Translations under genes and position numbers: made by a program
Assembly (NCBI GenBank): GCA_902769525.1
Contig: CACXPG010000002.1
Coordinates: 124,001 to 188,000 of the forward strand
DNA from: an uncultured Bacteroidia bacterium
GTDB taxonomy: Bacteria > Bacteroidota > Bacteroidia > Bacteroidales > UBA932
Direction of reading: 5' to 3'
Length of the DNA stretch: 64,000 bases
In this document: positions 9,189-17,344 of the stretch, piece after piece
How the letters are laid out: every line of letters begins with the position of its first letter
Position numbering within the stretch: the first letter of the stretch is position 1
Notes under the pieces: generated by a model
Told to the model about the DNA's origin: nothing
Seen by the model: the letters and a program-made list of their open reading frames with translations, nothing else
Databases searched by the model: none

Positions 9189-10205
9189 TCAGATGTCATC
9201 TCTGTTCTTAACTATATCATATACAGGCACTCCTACTACCTCTCTCATTTTCTGGCAAAGCAAATCCGAATCGAGGACGAATCCCCTCGGACTTGTCGGG
9301 TTTACGCAAACCGCTATAAGTTTGCTCTTTCTGAGAACCTTCAGGCGGCCTCCCTTTTTCAGGAAAACCCTGTAGGCCTGCTCAGAGACGAATATCTTGG
9401 TGAAATCTGTCACCACCAGATCAATCTCCTTCACCCTTTTGGAATCGGAGACCAGTCCCAGGAACCTGTCCGTCAAAGCTCCTGCCACAAACACAGCCAC
9501 GCTCCTTCCCGTCACATCGTCTTTAATCTTGTCTATCGCCAGGGAAGACTCCACGCGGAAATCAATCAGACTGCCGTCGGAATCAATTCCCCACACGCCT
9601 TTTTCCAGCCCCTCAAACTTGTTGCAGACCGCTTCGTCTGCCTTGCCCAACCGCACCAGTTCCACTATGAACTTTGTCCTTCTTACAAGCGTGGCCAAAT
9701 CCACCGAATAGGCCGCGCCAGTTGTAAGTATCAGGCTCTCACTGATTACAGGAGACGCGCTGCTCAGTCTGGAAAGCGCCCCGTCCACAATCGTCAGATC
9801 TGGACCGAACTTCTCCACTCCGGACGCCCATCTTGCCAGAGACTGGGCCGATGACGGTCCGCTCAGCAGCACCTTTCCCCCTCTCAGTACCCGGGCAGTG
9901 ACTATCCTGCCCAATGAACTCCTCTCGGAAGTTATCTCCAGAAGTTCGCTCAGGACCTGTCTTCGGGCATAGAAAACTTCTGAAGTCGAGAAAATGGTTC
10001 CTTCCTTGAGTATTATCTCAGGCTTGGCCGTTCCGGTCACCTGATCCTTGCTCTCCCCGTCTATCCCGATCGAGGTTACCGCCACGCGGCAGGCGGACGG
10101 TAACCTGTCCAGGATAAAATTCAGACACACAGTCTTTCCAGTGTTTTTCTCAAGCCCCACTATCGAGAGACTCTTGAATTTGAGTATATCACTGATGAAA
10201 GACAT
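9189..10205 (-). CDS. kamB: KamB: P-loop protein of lysine fermentation clusters
   Basis: The 338-residue product has a Walker A motif GLEKNTGKT at residues 17-25 right after a short N-terminal segment, similar to the start of MobB/CobB-like NTPases. No transmembrane segment or signal peptide is evident. It sits between kamA (9 bp upstream) and kamC (2 bp downstream), the order seen in other lysine-fermentation clusters, where the gene is called kamB and remains of unknown function. A role in maturing or reactivating the radical enzymes on either side is inference from context only. Confidence 0.8.
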   Translation of the reverse strand: MSFISDILKFKSLSIVGLEKNTGKTVCLNFILDRLPSACRVAVTSIGIDGESKDQVTGTAKPEIILKEGTIFSTSEVFYARRQVLSELLEITSERSSLGRIVTARVLRGGKVLLSGPSSAQSLARWASGVEKFGPDLTIVDGALSRLSSASPVISESLILTTGAAYSVDLATLVRRTKFIVELVRLGKADEAVCNKFEGLEKGVWGIDSDGSLIDFRVESSLAIDKIKDDVTGRSVAVFVAGALTDRFLGLVSDSKRVKEIDLVVTDFTKIFVSEQAYRVFLKKGGRLKVLRKSKLIAVCVNPTSPRGFVLDSDLLCQKMREVVGVPVYDIVKNRDDI

Positions 10206-10214
10206 TGTGCAGCG

Positions 10215-11549
10215 CTACTTCTTCTTTGCAACCTTCTTTGCTGCAGGCTTTACGGCCTTCTTGGCGGCAGGTTTTGCAGCCTTCTTGGCCATCTTTGCGC
10301 GGTACTTGACCGCCCTGTCCTCTCTTGCCAGATGAGCTGGCTGGATTGTCATTGCCTTGCCCTCGAGCAGAGAAACGACACCCTCGCACTCCTTGTTCTC
10401 CTGGCAGTACTTGCAGTTGCACTTGGTTGGCTTGTAATCTTCAGGTTCCGTGTAAGTTGTAATTACACCCTCATAGTTTCTGAGGACAACCTTTCCAGGA
10501 GCCTGGGATATTATGTAGTTAGGCATTACAGGAGTCTTTCCGCCTCCGCCTGGAGCGTCCACAACGAAGGTAGGAACAGCGTAGCCGCTGGTGTGGCCCC
10601 TGAGGCCCTCGATAATCTCGATACCCTTGGATACCGGGGTACGGAAGTGCTCGATACCCATTGAAAGGTCGCACTGATAGATGTAGTAAGGCCTTACCCT
10701 CATCTTCACCAGCTCGTGAACAAGTTTCTTCATAATGTTCACGCAGTCGTTTACTCCGCGAAGCAGAACGCTCTGGTTTCCAAGAGGAACACCGGCGTCA
10801 GCAAGCCTTGCGCAGGCTGCTGCACTCTCTTCGGTAACTTCCTGCGGATGGTTGAAGTGAGTGTTGAGCCAGATCGGATGGTACTTCTTGAGCATGTTGC
10901 AAAGCTCAGGAGTGATTCTCTGAGGGCATACAACAGGAGTACGGGTACCGATTCTGATTATCTCCACGTGCTTGATCTTGCGAAGCTTGCTTATAATGTA
11001 CTCGAGTCTCTCGTCAGGGACCATCAGAGCGTCACCGCCTGAAAGCAGCACGTCTCTTACCTGAGGAGTGTTCTTGATGTACTCGATAGCCTTCTCCACG
11101 TTGTCCATAGAGGTTGCGGCGTCTGTCTGGCCTGCGAACCTTCTGCGGGTGCAGTGACGGCAATACATTGAGCACATGTCAGTTATAAGCAGAAGCACTC
11201 TATCCGGATAACGGTGTGTAAGCCCCGGAACAGGAGAGTCTGTATCCTCGTGGAGAGGGTCCAGAAGGTCTGCGTCTGCACGGTGAGTCTCGTTGACTGT
11301 AGGGATGCACTGCTTCCTTACAGGATCCTCAGGGTTGTTTGGATCGATGAGACTTAGATAATAAGGAGTGATGGCCATCCTGATAGTCTTGAGTGACTTG
11401 CGGATACCTTCTTCCTCTTCTTTGGAGAGCTTTATGTATTTCTTGAGCTTCTCCAGAGTCTCAATCCTGTTTCTTACCTGCCACTTCCAGTCGTTCCACT
11501 GGGCGTCGGTAACCTCAGGAAAAAGTTCTTTTCTTCTTGAAACTGCCAT
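10215..11549 (-). CDS. kamA: L-lysine 2,3-aminomutase with Ala/Lys-rich tail
   Basis: This radical SAM, PLP-dependent enzyme catalyses the first step, L-lysine to L-beta-lysine. The cluster motif is CSMYCRHC with Cys126, 130 and 133. The PLP lysine is Lys338 in APGGGGKTP. Candidate zinc ligands Cys269 and Cys377/379/382 are present. The core ends near residue 415. Residues 416-444 are an unusual tail of alternating Ala/Lys/Pro (AKKAAKPAAKKAVKP and similar), absent from the roughly 416-residue clostridial enzyme and resembling histone H1 tails. The frame is intact up to its stop, 9 bp before kamB. Confidence 0.95.
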   Translation of the reverse strand: MAVSRRKELFPEVTDAQWNDWKWQVRNRIETLEKLKKYIKLSKEEEEGIRKSLKTIRMAITPYYLSLIDPNNPEDPVRKQCIPTVNETHRADADLLDPLHEDTDSPVPGLTHRYPDRVLLLITDMCSMYCRHCTRRRFAGQTDAATSMDNVEKAIEYIKNTPQVRDVLLSGGDALMVPDERLEYIISKLRKIKHVEIIRIGTRTPVVCPQRITPELCNMLKKYHPIWLNTHFNHPQEVTEESAAACARLADAGVPLGNQSVLLRGVNDCVNIMKKLVHELVKMRVRPYYIYQCDLSMGIEHFRTPVSKGIEIIEGLRGHTSGYAVPTFVVDAPGGGGKTPVMPNYIISQAPGKVVLRNYEGVITTYTEPEDYKPTKCNCKYCQENKECEGVVSLLEGKAMTIQPAHLAREDRAVKYRAKMAKKAAKPAAKKAVKPAAKKVAKKK

Positions 11550-11561
11550 AAAATAAACAGA

Positions 11562-12635
11562 TTAAGCGTAAAGTTCCTCAAATATCTTTCTCAGTTTAGG
11601 GCACTCGCGAAGCTCCTGGAGAGTGATTTCTGCGTGTCCCTTGGTATAACCGTTGCCGATAATCATGTTGACGTCTGCTCCGATTCCCTCTGCTCCCAGA
11701 GCTGCCTTGGTGAAGCTGGTTGCCATTGAGAAGAAGTAAACCACACCGTCGTCCTTGGTGCAGAGAACTGCGGTCATTTCCTGGTCAGGAACGTTTACGC
11801 AGTTGATTGTAACGTCTGCCATCTTGCCATTGGTCAGCTTGCTTACAAGCTCGTTAACCTGAACAGGAGTCATTCCCTTGACGCTCTCAACAACATCGCA
11901 GAAGCCAAGGTCCTTGATTCTGTTGGTTGACTTAGGGCTGTTAGCAAGACCGATAACCTTACCGGTAACACCTACCCTCTTCTTGGCCTCATAGCAGCAG
12001 AGCATTCCGCTCTTTCCGCCTGCACCGAGGATAACTACGGTCTGGCCGCTCTGGCAAAGCTTTGCTGTCTGTGCAGGAGCACCTGCTACGTCCAGTGCGC
12101 TAAGAGCCAGTTTCTCAGGCATGTCATTAGGAATCTTTGCGTAAATGCCGCTCTCGAACAGAATGGCCTTACCCTTTATGTCAACCTGGTCTACGTCTGC
12201 CTTGATCCTGAGGATCTCGTCAATTCTCAGAGGAGTAAGTGAAAGAGAAACCAGAGTTGCGATGCGGTCGCCTTCCTTGAGGTCGATCTTGCCCTTGAGA
12301 GCGTCACCGATCTTCTCTACAGTTCCCAGAAGCATTCCTCCGGAACCTGTACGGCGGTTGCGGTGCTTTCCCTGAAGTTCAACGTTCAGGAGCATCTCCT
12401 TCTTGATTTCCTCCATTACCTCGGCCTCGTCGTTAGGGTTCTTGGCCTGGGTTTTTGCGTAGTTGTGGATATCGGTGAAAGAAGCAGAGTCAATATTGAG
12501 TGTCTGTACATCGATGAGAATCTCGTTGTCGTAGATCTCGTCCATATTGTTGTCCAACTTGTTGGCTGGCTGAGGCAGAACGCCTACAGGCTCGATTACA
12601 CGGTGGGTACCGTAGCGATTTCCATGTTTTTGCAT
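11562..12635 (-). CDS. kdd: L-erythro-3,5-diaminohexanoate dehydrogenase
   Basis: The product oxidises and deaminates 3,5-diaminohexanoate to 3-keto-5-aminohexanoate with NAD(P). Family hallmarks are the N-terminal GNRYGTHRVIEPVGVLPQPA and the Rossmann motif VVILGAGGKSGML. I chose the ATG at 12,635 (357 residues) because the family motif begins three residues later. A longer frame from 12,689 would add an Asn/Lys-rich stretch and overlap kce. The gap to kce is then 37 bp and to kamA 12 bp. Confidence 0.93.
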   Translation of the reverse strand: MQKHGNRYGTHRVIEPVGVLPQPANKLDNNMDEIYDNEILIDVQTLNIDSASFTDIHNYAKTQAKNPNDEAEVMEEIKKEMLLNVELQGKHRNRRTGSGGMLLGTVEKIGDALKGKIDLKEGDRIATLVSLSLTPLRIDEILRIKADVDQVDIKGKAILFESGIYAKIPNDMPEKLALSALDVAGAPAQTAKLCQSGQTVVILGAGGKSGMLCCYEAKKRVGVTGKVIGLANSPKSTNRIKDLGFCDVVESVKGMTPVQVNELVSKLTNGKMADVTINCVNVPDQEMTAVLCTKDDGVVYFFSMATSFTKAALGAEGIGADVNMIIGNGYTKGHAEITLQELRECPKLRKIFEELYA

Positions 12636-12672
12636 ATTGTTTGTCTGTGTTTTATTGTTATTCAATGATTTG

Positions 12673-13506
12673 TTATTTGCGCGGTGCAAGACCGAGTATC
12701 TGCCTTGCCTCGTGGCTGTTTGCTATAGGTCTGCCAAGTTCGTTGGCCAGGCGGACTACCTTCTCCACCAGGGCGCCGTTGGATGGTGCCAGAACGCCTC
12801 TTGAAAGGTAAAGGTTATCCTCGAAGCCTACTCTGACATTACCGCCCATTGCTATGGCTGCAGCAGCCATAGGGAATGCGTGACGGCCAACTCCGGTAAC
12901 GGTCCAGGTGCTTCCTGCCGGAATTCCGTTCACCAGCCAGCAGAGGTTGGCAACGGTAGCCGGAGTACATCCCGGAACGCCCAGTACGAAATTGAACTGC
13001 ATAGGAGCTCCAGGAACCTCACCCTTGCGGGCCATAGTGAGGATGGTGTCCAGATGTCCCATTTCAAAGCACTCGTATTCAGGCTTGATGCCGCGTTCTA
13101 TCATACGCTTTCCGAATGCCCTCATAGTAGGCATCGTGTTGTCGAAGATCTCGTCCCCGAAGTTGCAGGTTCCGCAGTCGAGGGTTGCCATTTCAGGCAG
13201 CGGATCGGTATCTGTGCTCTGAAGTCTCTCGTCCGGTGTCATACCTACTGCACCTCCAGTGGAAGGAATCAGTATAACGTCCGGGCAAACCTTCAGGATT
13301 GCCTCCTCGCACTCCTGGAAACGGTCTCTGGACTGGGTTGGGGTACCGTCGTCGAACCTTACGTGAAGATGGACGATAGCTGCTCCGGCGTCAACGGCAC
13401 TTTTTGCCTCCTTTACTATTTCCTCAACGGTGTAAGGAACGGCCGGATTCTGCTCCTTGGTTACCTCGGCGCCGCAGATGGCAGCTGTAATTATAAGCTT
13501 ATCCAT
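12673..13506 (-). CDS. kce: 3-keto-5-aminohexanoate cleavage enzyme
   Basis: The 277-residue product belongs to the BKACE (DUF849) family of zinc enzymes. HLHVR gives His46 and His48, the expected metal ligands, and VGFEDNLYL near residue 229 supplies the conserved Glu. It condenses 3-keto-5-aminohexanoate with acetyl-CoA and splits the product into 3-aminobutyryl-CoA and acetoacetate. It lies between kal (7 bp upstream) and kdd in an operon holding all the other lysine steps, which fixes the substrate within this otherwise diverse family. Confidence 0.93.
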   Translation of the reverse strand: MDKLIITAAICGAEVTKEQNPAVPYTVEEIVKEAKSAVDAGAAIVHLHVRFDDGTPTQSRDRFQECEEAILKVCPDVILIPSTGGAVGMTPDERLQSTDTDPLPEMATLDCGTCNFGDEIFDNTMPTMRAFGKRMIERGIKPEYECFEMGHLDTILTMARKGEVPGAPMQFNFVLGVPGCTPATVANLCWLVNGIPAGSTWTVTGVGRHAFPMAAAAIAMGGNVRVGFEDNLYLSRGVLAPSNGALVEKVVRLANELGRPIANSHEARQILGLAPRK

Positions 13507-13513
13507 ATCTCAA

Positions 13514-13903
13514 CTATTTCTTTCTCTGGCACTTAGCAGGAACTACGCAAGTTCCGCTAGCCCTGCAGACTACTATTGGTTCCTCCAGCACATCAGCTGC
13601 AGAATCTGATACGTCCGGACGAGGAACTATCACCTTGCGGGCCTCGAACACCATCTTGCGGGAAGTGTTTCCCACGTGTGTTATTTCTCCGGTTGCCTCG
13701 ATATAGTCGCCTGCATATACAGGAGCGATGAATTCAACGTTGTCGTATGCCTTGAAAAGTCCCTCGTCACCATCGTTGATGATAAGAAGTTCAGTTGCAA
13801 CGTCGCCGAAAAGCTTCAGCATGTGGGCGCCGTCTACAAGGCCTCCGCCGTAATGAGCGTCTTCTCCGCCCATTCTTACTCTGATCAATGATTTTGCTGC
13901 CAT
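13514..13903 (-). CDS. kal: 3-aminobutyryl-CoA ammonia-lyase
   Basis: The 129-residue hot-dog-fold product starts with the characteristic [20 protein letters not shown]. It removes ammonia from 3-aminobutyryl-CoA to give crotonyl-CoA, the acceptor for Bcd/Etf. Its length and position between atoD (1 bp upstream) and kce (7 bp downstream) fit the known enzyme. A thioesterase-like role is the main alternative for this fold but is unlikely in this operon. Confidence 0.92.
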   Translation of the reverse strand: MAAKSLIRVRMGGEDAHYGGGLVDGAHMLKLFGDVATELLIINDGDEGLFKAYDNVEFIAPVYAGDYIEATGEITHVGNTSRKMVFEARKVIVPRPDVSDSAADVLEEPIVVCRASGTCVVPAKCQRKK

Positions 13904-13904
13904 A

Positions 13905-14579
13905 TTATTCTCTAACTTTCTGAAGGTTGTTGGTTGACTGGTACAGGTGAGTTACAAATACGTGAGGAGTGATAACAGCCTCTGGCTTGATCTCTCCTGC
14001 AGGAACGATCTTCTCTGCCTCGACGATAACCACGTCTGCAGCAGTTGCCATCAGAGGGTTGAAGTTCTGTGAAGTTCCTACATAGATGCAGTTTCCTCTC
14101 TCGTCTGCTACGGTAGCGCCGATAAGGGCGATGTCTGCGTGCAGAGGCTTCTCGAGAAGGTAAGTCTTGCCGTCAACCTCTACAGTTGGCTTTCCCTCAG
14201 CGATTACTGTTCCCATTCCGGTAGTGGTCAGAACCCCGCCAAGGCCTGCTCCGCCGCAGCGGATTCTCTCTGCCAGGGTTCCCTGAGGGCAGAATTCGAT
14301 CTCCAGCTCGCCAGCGTTCATCTGGGCTGCTGTGTCAGGATTTGTTCCGATGTGGGAAACATAGAGTTTCTTGATCTTATGGGCTCCGATAAGATTTCCT
14401 ACTCCAATTCCCTGATATGCAGTGTCGTTGGAGATGAGGGTGAGATCCTTTACATCACTCTTTGCAAGGGCGTCGAGGATGTCCAGTGGAGAACCTGCTG
14501 AGAGGAAACCTCCCACCATAATTGTCATGCCGTCCTTAATCATAGAAACGGCTTCCTGTAATGAAATTCTTTTATCCAT
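13905..14579 (-). CDS. atoD: Butyrate-acetoacetate CoA-transferase, alpha subunit
   Basis: The 224-residue product has the alpha-subunit signature [18 protein letters not shown], then [29 protein letters not shown] and [14 protein letters not shown]. With AtoA it activates acetoacetate by taking CoA from butyryl-CoA. It is the first gene of the 13-gene minus-strand lysine operon, so its upstream region (14,580-14,811) probably holds the main operon promoter. The 1-bp gap to kal suggests translational coupling. Confidence 0.92.
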   Translation of the reverse strand: MDKRISLQEAVSMIKDGMTIMVGGFLSAGSPLDILDALAKSDVKDLTLISNDTAYQGIGVGNLIGAHKIKKLYVSHIGTNPDTAAQMNAGELEIEFCPQGTLAERIRCGGAGLGGVLTTTGMGTVIAEGKPTVEVDGKTYLLEKPLHADIALIGATVADERGNCIYVGTSQNFNPLMATAADVVIVEAEKIVPAGEIKPEAVITPHVFVTHLYQSTNNLQKVRE

Positions 14580-14686
14580 AAGAAAACGTTTTTGAATTTA
14601 TTTGTATTTCAATTATTTATATGCTTTTATATAAAACTTCCGCCTTTATCGGACCTGAAAAATGTTCAACGGTCTCTGAATTCATA

Positions 14687-14694
14687 CAAATATA
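14687..14694 (-). promoter_or_regulatory. Candidate -7 box (TATATTTG) for the lysine operon
   Basis: An exact TAnnTTTG on the minus strand lies 107 nt upstream of the atoD start. A TTTG at 14,719-14,722 is 24 nt further up, longer than the usual 19-21, so the -33 assignment is weak. The 232-bp region it shares with crt is AT-rich and holds no gene. Confidence 0.42.
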
Positions 14695-14811
14695 TGCAAA
14701 ATTCTCGAAAAAAAATAACAAAGTTGTTATATTTTTATTTCAAAGATTTTTTAGTAACTTCGCAAGATAGCAGACGAGGGTGTCTGACTATGATATTTAA
14801 ACATTCGAATT

Positions 14812-15591
14812 ATGGAATTCAAAAACCTGATTATCCAGAAAGAAGGAAACATCTGCGTTGTGAAAATCAACAATCCGCAGAGTATGAACGCTCTCAACTC
14901 CACAGTGCTTTCGGAGCTTGACGCGGCTTTTTCTTCAATAGAGCAAGATGCTGACATAGACGTAGTTATACTGACAGGAGAAGGCCGTGCCTTCGTGGCC
15001 GGAGCGGATATCTCCCAGATGAGCACAATGAACGCCGCCCAGGGCAAGGAGTTCGGTGTCCAGGGCTCAAAGGTATTCCGCAAGATAGAACTTCTCCCTA
15101 AGCCGGTAATCGCCGCCATCAACGGTTTCGCCCTTGGCGGAGGATGTGAGCTTGCTCTCTCCTGCGATATCCGTATAGCTTCTTCCAAGGCCAAGATCGG
15201 CCAGCCGGAAGTAGGACTGGGCATCACCCCTGGCTTCTCCGGCACCCAGAGACTCCCTAGAATCGTGGGCGAAGGCAGAGCCAAGGAACTGATTTACACG
15301 GCAAAGGCCATCACCGCTGACGAGGCCTTCAGAATCGGTCTGGTAAACAAGGTGGTAGAGCCAGAAGAGCTTATGGACGCCGCTATGGCAATGGCAAAGA
15401 CCATCGCCAAGAACGCTCCGGTTGCCGTAAGGCTCAGCAAGGAGGCCATAGGACGCGGAATGCAGACAGACATAGATTCCGCCATCGCAATCGAGAACAG
15501 CCTTTTCGGAATCTGCTTCGCCACAGAAGACCAGAAAGAAGGAATGAAAGCCTTCTTCGAGAAGAGGTCTGCAGAATGGAAAAAGAAATAA
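14812..15591 (+). CDS. crt: Enoyl-CoA hydratase / 3-hydroxybutyryl-CoA dehydratase
   Basis: The 259-residue crotonase-family product has both catalytic Glu-bearing blocks (GGGCELALSCDIRIA and GQPEVGLGITPGFSGTQRLPR) and the oxyanion-hole stretch AFVAGADISQM. It interconverts 3-hydroxybutyryl-CoA and crotonyl-CoA. It is divergent from the lysine operon and 43 bp upstream of hbd. Crt and Hbd are not needed for the lysine route itself but would let acetoacetyl-CoA be reduced to the same crotonyl-CoA/butyryl-CoA pool. Confidence 0.93.
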   Translation: MEFKNLIIQKEGNICVVKINNPQSMNALNSTVLSELDAAFSSIEQDADIDVVILTGEGRAFVAGADISQMSTMNAAQGKEFGVQGSKVFRKIELLPKPVIAAINGFALGGGCELALSCDIRIASSKAKIGQPEVGLGITPGFSGTQRLPRIVGEGRAKELIYTAKAITADEAFRIGLVNKVVEPEELMDAAMAMAKTIAKNAPVAVRLSKEAIGRGMQTDIDSAIAIENSLFGICFATEDQKEGMKAFFEKRSAEWKKK

Positions 15592-15634
15592 GACAAATCA
15601 CACTATAAACATTAACAGTTAAATTTTTCAAAAC

Positions 15635-16480
15635 ATGAAAGTTGCAGTTGTTGGTAACGGAACAATGGGCCACGGCATAGCACAAGCATTCGCCACCGCC
15701 GGCCACGATGTTCTCCTCAAGGGACGCAGCGAAGCATCTCTGGGAAGAGCCCACAAAGCCATCGAGAAATTCCTCAACAGAAGCGTTGAGAAAGGCAAGA
15801 TGGAAGCTCAGGTAAAAGACGAGATTATCGCCAGAATCAAAGACACCCTTAACTATGAGGACCTCAAAGACGCAGACCTCGTAATAGAGGTTGTTGCCGA
15901 GGATATGGCTGTAAAGAAAGAAATCTGGGAAACCCTGGATAAAGTCTGCAAGCCTGAAGCTATCCTTGCTTCCAATACTTCATCGCTGAGTATCACAGCT
16001 ATAGCAGCATTCACGTCTCGTCCTCAGAACGTTATCGGAATGCACTTCTTCAACCCGGTTCCTCTGATGAAACTCGTCGAGGTTATCAAGGGCCAGCTCA
16101 CTTCCGAGGAAACTCACAACAAGGTTGTAGAGATTGCAAAGGCTATCGGCAAGAGCCCTGTATCAGTTAACGAGGCTCCTGGCTTTGTTGTTAACAGAAT
16201 CCTCATTCCTCTTGTAAACGAGGGAGTTGGAATCCTGGCAGACGGAATCGCGACCAAGGAGGAGATCGACGCCGCAATGATGATGGGCGCCAACCATCCT
16301 ATGGGCCCTCTGGCTCTGGGAGACCTGATTGGCCTGGATGTTTGCCTGGCCATTATGGAAGTTCTCTACAACGAGTTCGGAGACAGCAAGTACCGTCCAC
16401 ATCCACTTCTGAGGAAGATGGTAAGAGCCGGCCTTCTCGGAAGAAAGACTGGCAAGGGCTTCTACGACTACACCAAGTAG
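15635..16480 (+). CDS. hbd: 3-hydroxybutyryl-CoA dehydrogenase
   Basis: The 281-residue product has the N-terminal dinucleotide-binding motif [18 protein letters not shown], the catalytic [17 protein letters not shown] block, and a C-terminal dimerisation domain ending [11 protein letters not shown]. It reduces acetoacetyl-CoA to 3-hydroxybutyryl-CoA. After the second beta strand the sequence reads VLLKGRS, where many NADH-dependent homologues have an acidic residue (LRD). Gly-Arg there suggests NADPH preference, which is inference. It forms an operon with crt and ends at a strong terminator. Confidence 0.93.
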   Translation: MKVAVVGNGTMGHGIAQAFATAGHDVLLKGRSEASLGRAHKAIEKFLNRSVEKGKMEAQVKDEIIARIKDTLNYEDLKDADLVIEVVAEDMAVKKEIWETLDKVCKPEAILASNTSSLSITAIAAFTSRPQNVIGMHFFNPVPLMKLVEVIKGQLTSEETHNKVVEIAKAIGKSPVSVNEAPGFVVNRILIPLVNEGVGILADGIATKEEIDAAMMMGANHPMGPLALGDLIGLDVCLAIMEVLYNEFGDSKYRPHPLLRKMVRAGLLGRKTGKGFYDYTK

Positions 16481-16496
16481 AGTCTGCTAACGCGAC

Positions 16497-16533
16497 AAAA
16501 AATAAGGGACTGGTTTCCAGCCCCTTATTTTTT
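16497..16533. terminator. Bidirectional terminator after hbd
   Basis: A perfect 12-bp stem (AAAAAATAAGGG at 16,497-16,508; CCCTTATTTTTT at 16,522-16,533) encloses a second 4-bp CTGG/CCAG stem. It carries A and T runs on opposite sides, so it can work for hbd (+) and for the convergent lipoprotein gene (-). Confidence 0.88.
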
Positions 16534-16546
16534 GTTTACATGATGT

Positions 16547-17332
16547 CTATTCCATAGGTGCCGATGACACGAACCAGTGGCCGTTCCACTTCCAGAACAG
16601 GTTAGGATCTGCCCCGTCTTCAAAGTCAAGGTTGTCGTTGTCTTTCTTGAATACGACAATGCCCCTTTGAGGAGTGTAAACAGGCAGGAAACATTCCGTT
16701 GTGTCCACAGGATGGAGAATATGCTCATTAATGGCGTCATAGGTCCAGAACATCAGATTCTGGTAAACCCCTATTCCGTCGTCTCCGTCCCATAGATAGT
16801 TGTAAACAAAGCCTATCATCCACTTGTTGTCTTCCATCATCTCCCAGCTCTTCAGGGCAAAATTGTTGCCGTAATCAGGATCCTCCCATTTGCCTGATAT
16901 AAAGTTCTTTTCTTCGTCGCAGACGAAAGTGCCCACGGAGTTATGTCCGCTGGTCTGATCTATGGCATACCATCCCTCCAGAACCTGACGTATAGGATAG
17001 ACTTCAACTATCGCGGTGAAAATATCCAGAATATTGAGCTCGGTTCCCTTCTGGTTTACGTATATGCTCTGTTTCTGCCAAATAGCTGGCAATTTATGCT
17101 CAAGAGCGTCTCCGTAAATTCCATCTTCAAGATTTGGGATAACTCCCTTAGGTTTAATCAGAATGTTGCCGTTGTCAGTTTTAATAGTGTCAGCATTCTG
17201 TGCCGCCTGGGCTGTGGCTTCAGTGGCAGTAGCGTCGGGATTTGCCTCCCCTTCACTCTTGCTTTCACCGTTTTTGCAGGAAATCATTGACAAGCAGCCT
17301 GCAGCTGCAATCAGATAAAGGAGTTTCTTCAT
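16547..17332 (-). CDS. Hypothetical lipoprotein
   Basis: The 261-residue product begins with a lipoprotein signal peptide (lipobox MISC, Cys about 19) and a low-complexity Ala/Thr/Glu linker to about residue 50. The mature domain is rich in Trp, Tyr and Asp (GKWEDPDYGNNFALKSW, YNYLWDGDDGIGVY), suggesting a beta-rich fold, perhaps carbohydrate- or ligand-binding. I do not recognise a family. It lies 12 bp upstream of the next envelope gene at the other end of a minus-strand run, so co-transcription with the GDPD fusion gene is possible. Confidence 0.75.
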   Translation of the reverse strand: MKKLLYLIAAAGCLSMISCKNGESKSEGEANPDATATEATAQAAQNADTIKTDNGNILIKPKGVIPNLEDGIYGDALEHKLPAIWQKQSIYVNQKGTELNILDIFTAIVEVYPIRQVLEGWYAIDQTSGHNSVGTFVCDEEKNFISGKWEDPDYGNNFALKSWEMMEDNKWMIGFVYNYLWDGDDGIGVYQNLMFWTYDAINEHILHPVDTTECFLPVYTPQRGIVVFKKDNDNLDFEDGADPNLFWKWNGHWFVSSAPME

Positions 17333-17344
17333 AGCTATGTTATT

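Noticed and set aside
10215..10308. The Ala/Lys tail of KamA as a frameshift product
   Set aside because: The frame is continuous from the conserved core, ends at a normal stop 9 bp before kamB, and the repeat units are regular rather than random.
14755..14762. TAACTTCG as a promoter for crt
   Set aside because: One mismatch to TAnnTTTG and the nearest upstream TTG is 28 nt away; too weak to list as a feature.
14580..14811. Cobalamin riboswitch ahead of the B12-dependent lysine operon
   Set aside because: The region is AT-rich and short, and I see no conserved B12-box-like sequence or multi-stem core.
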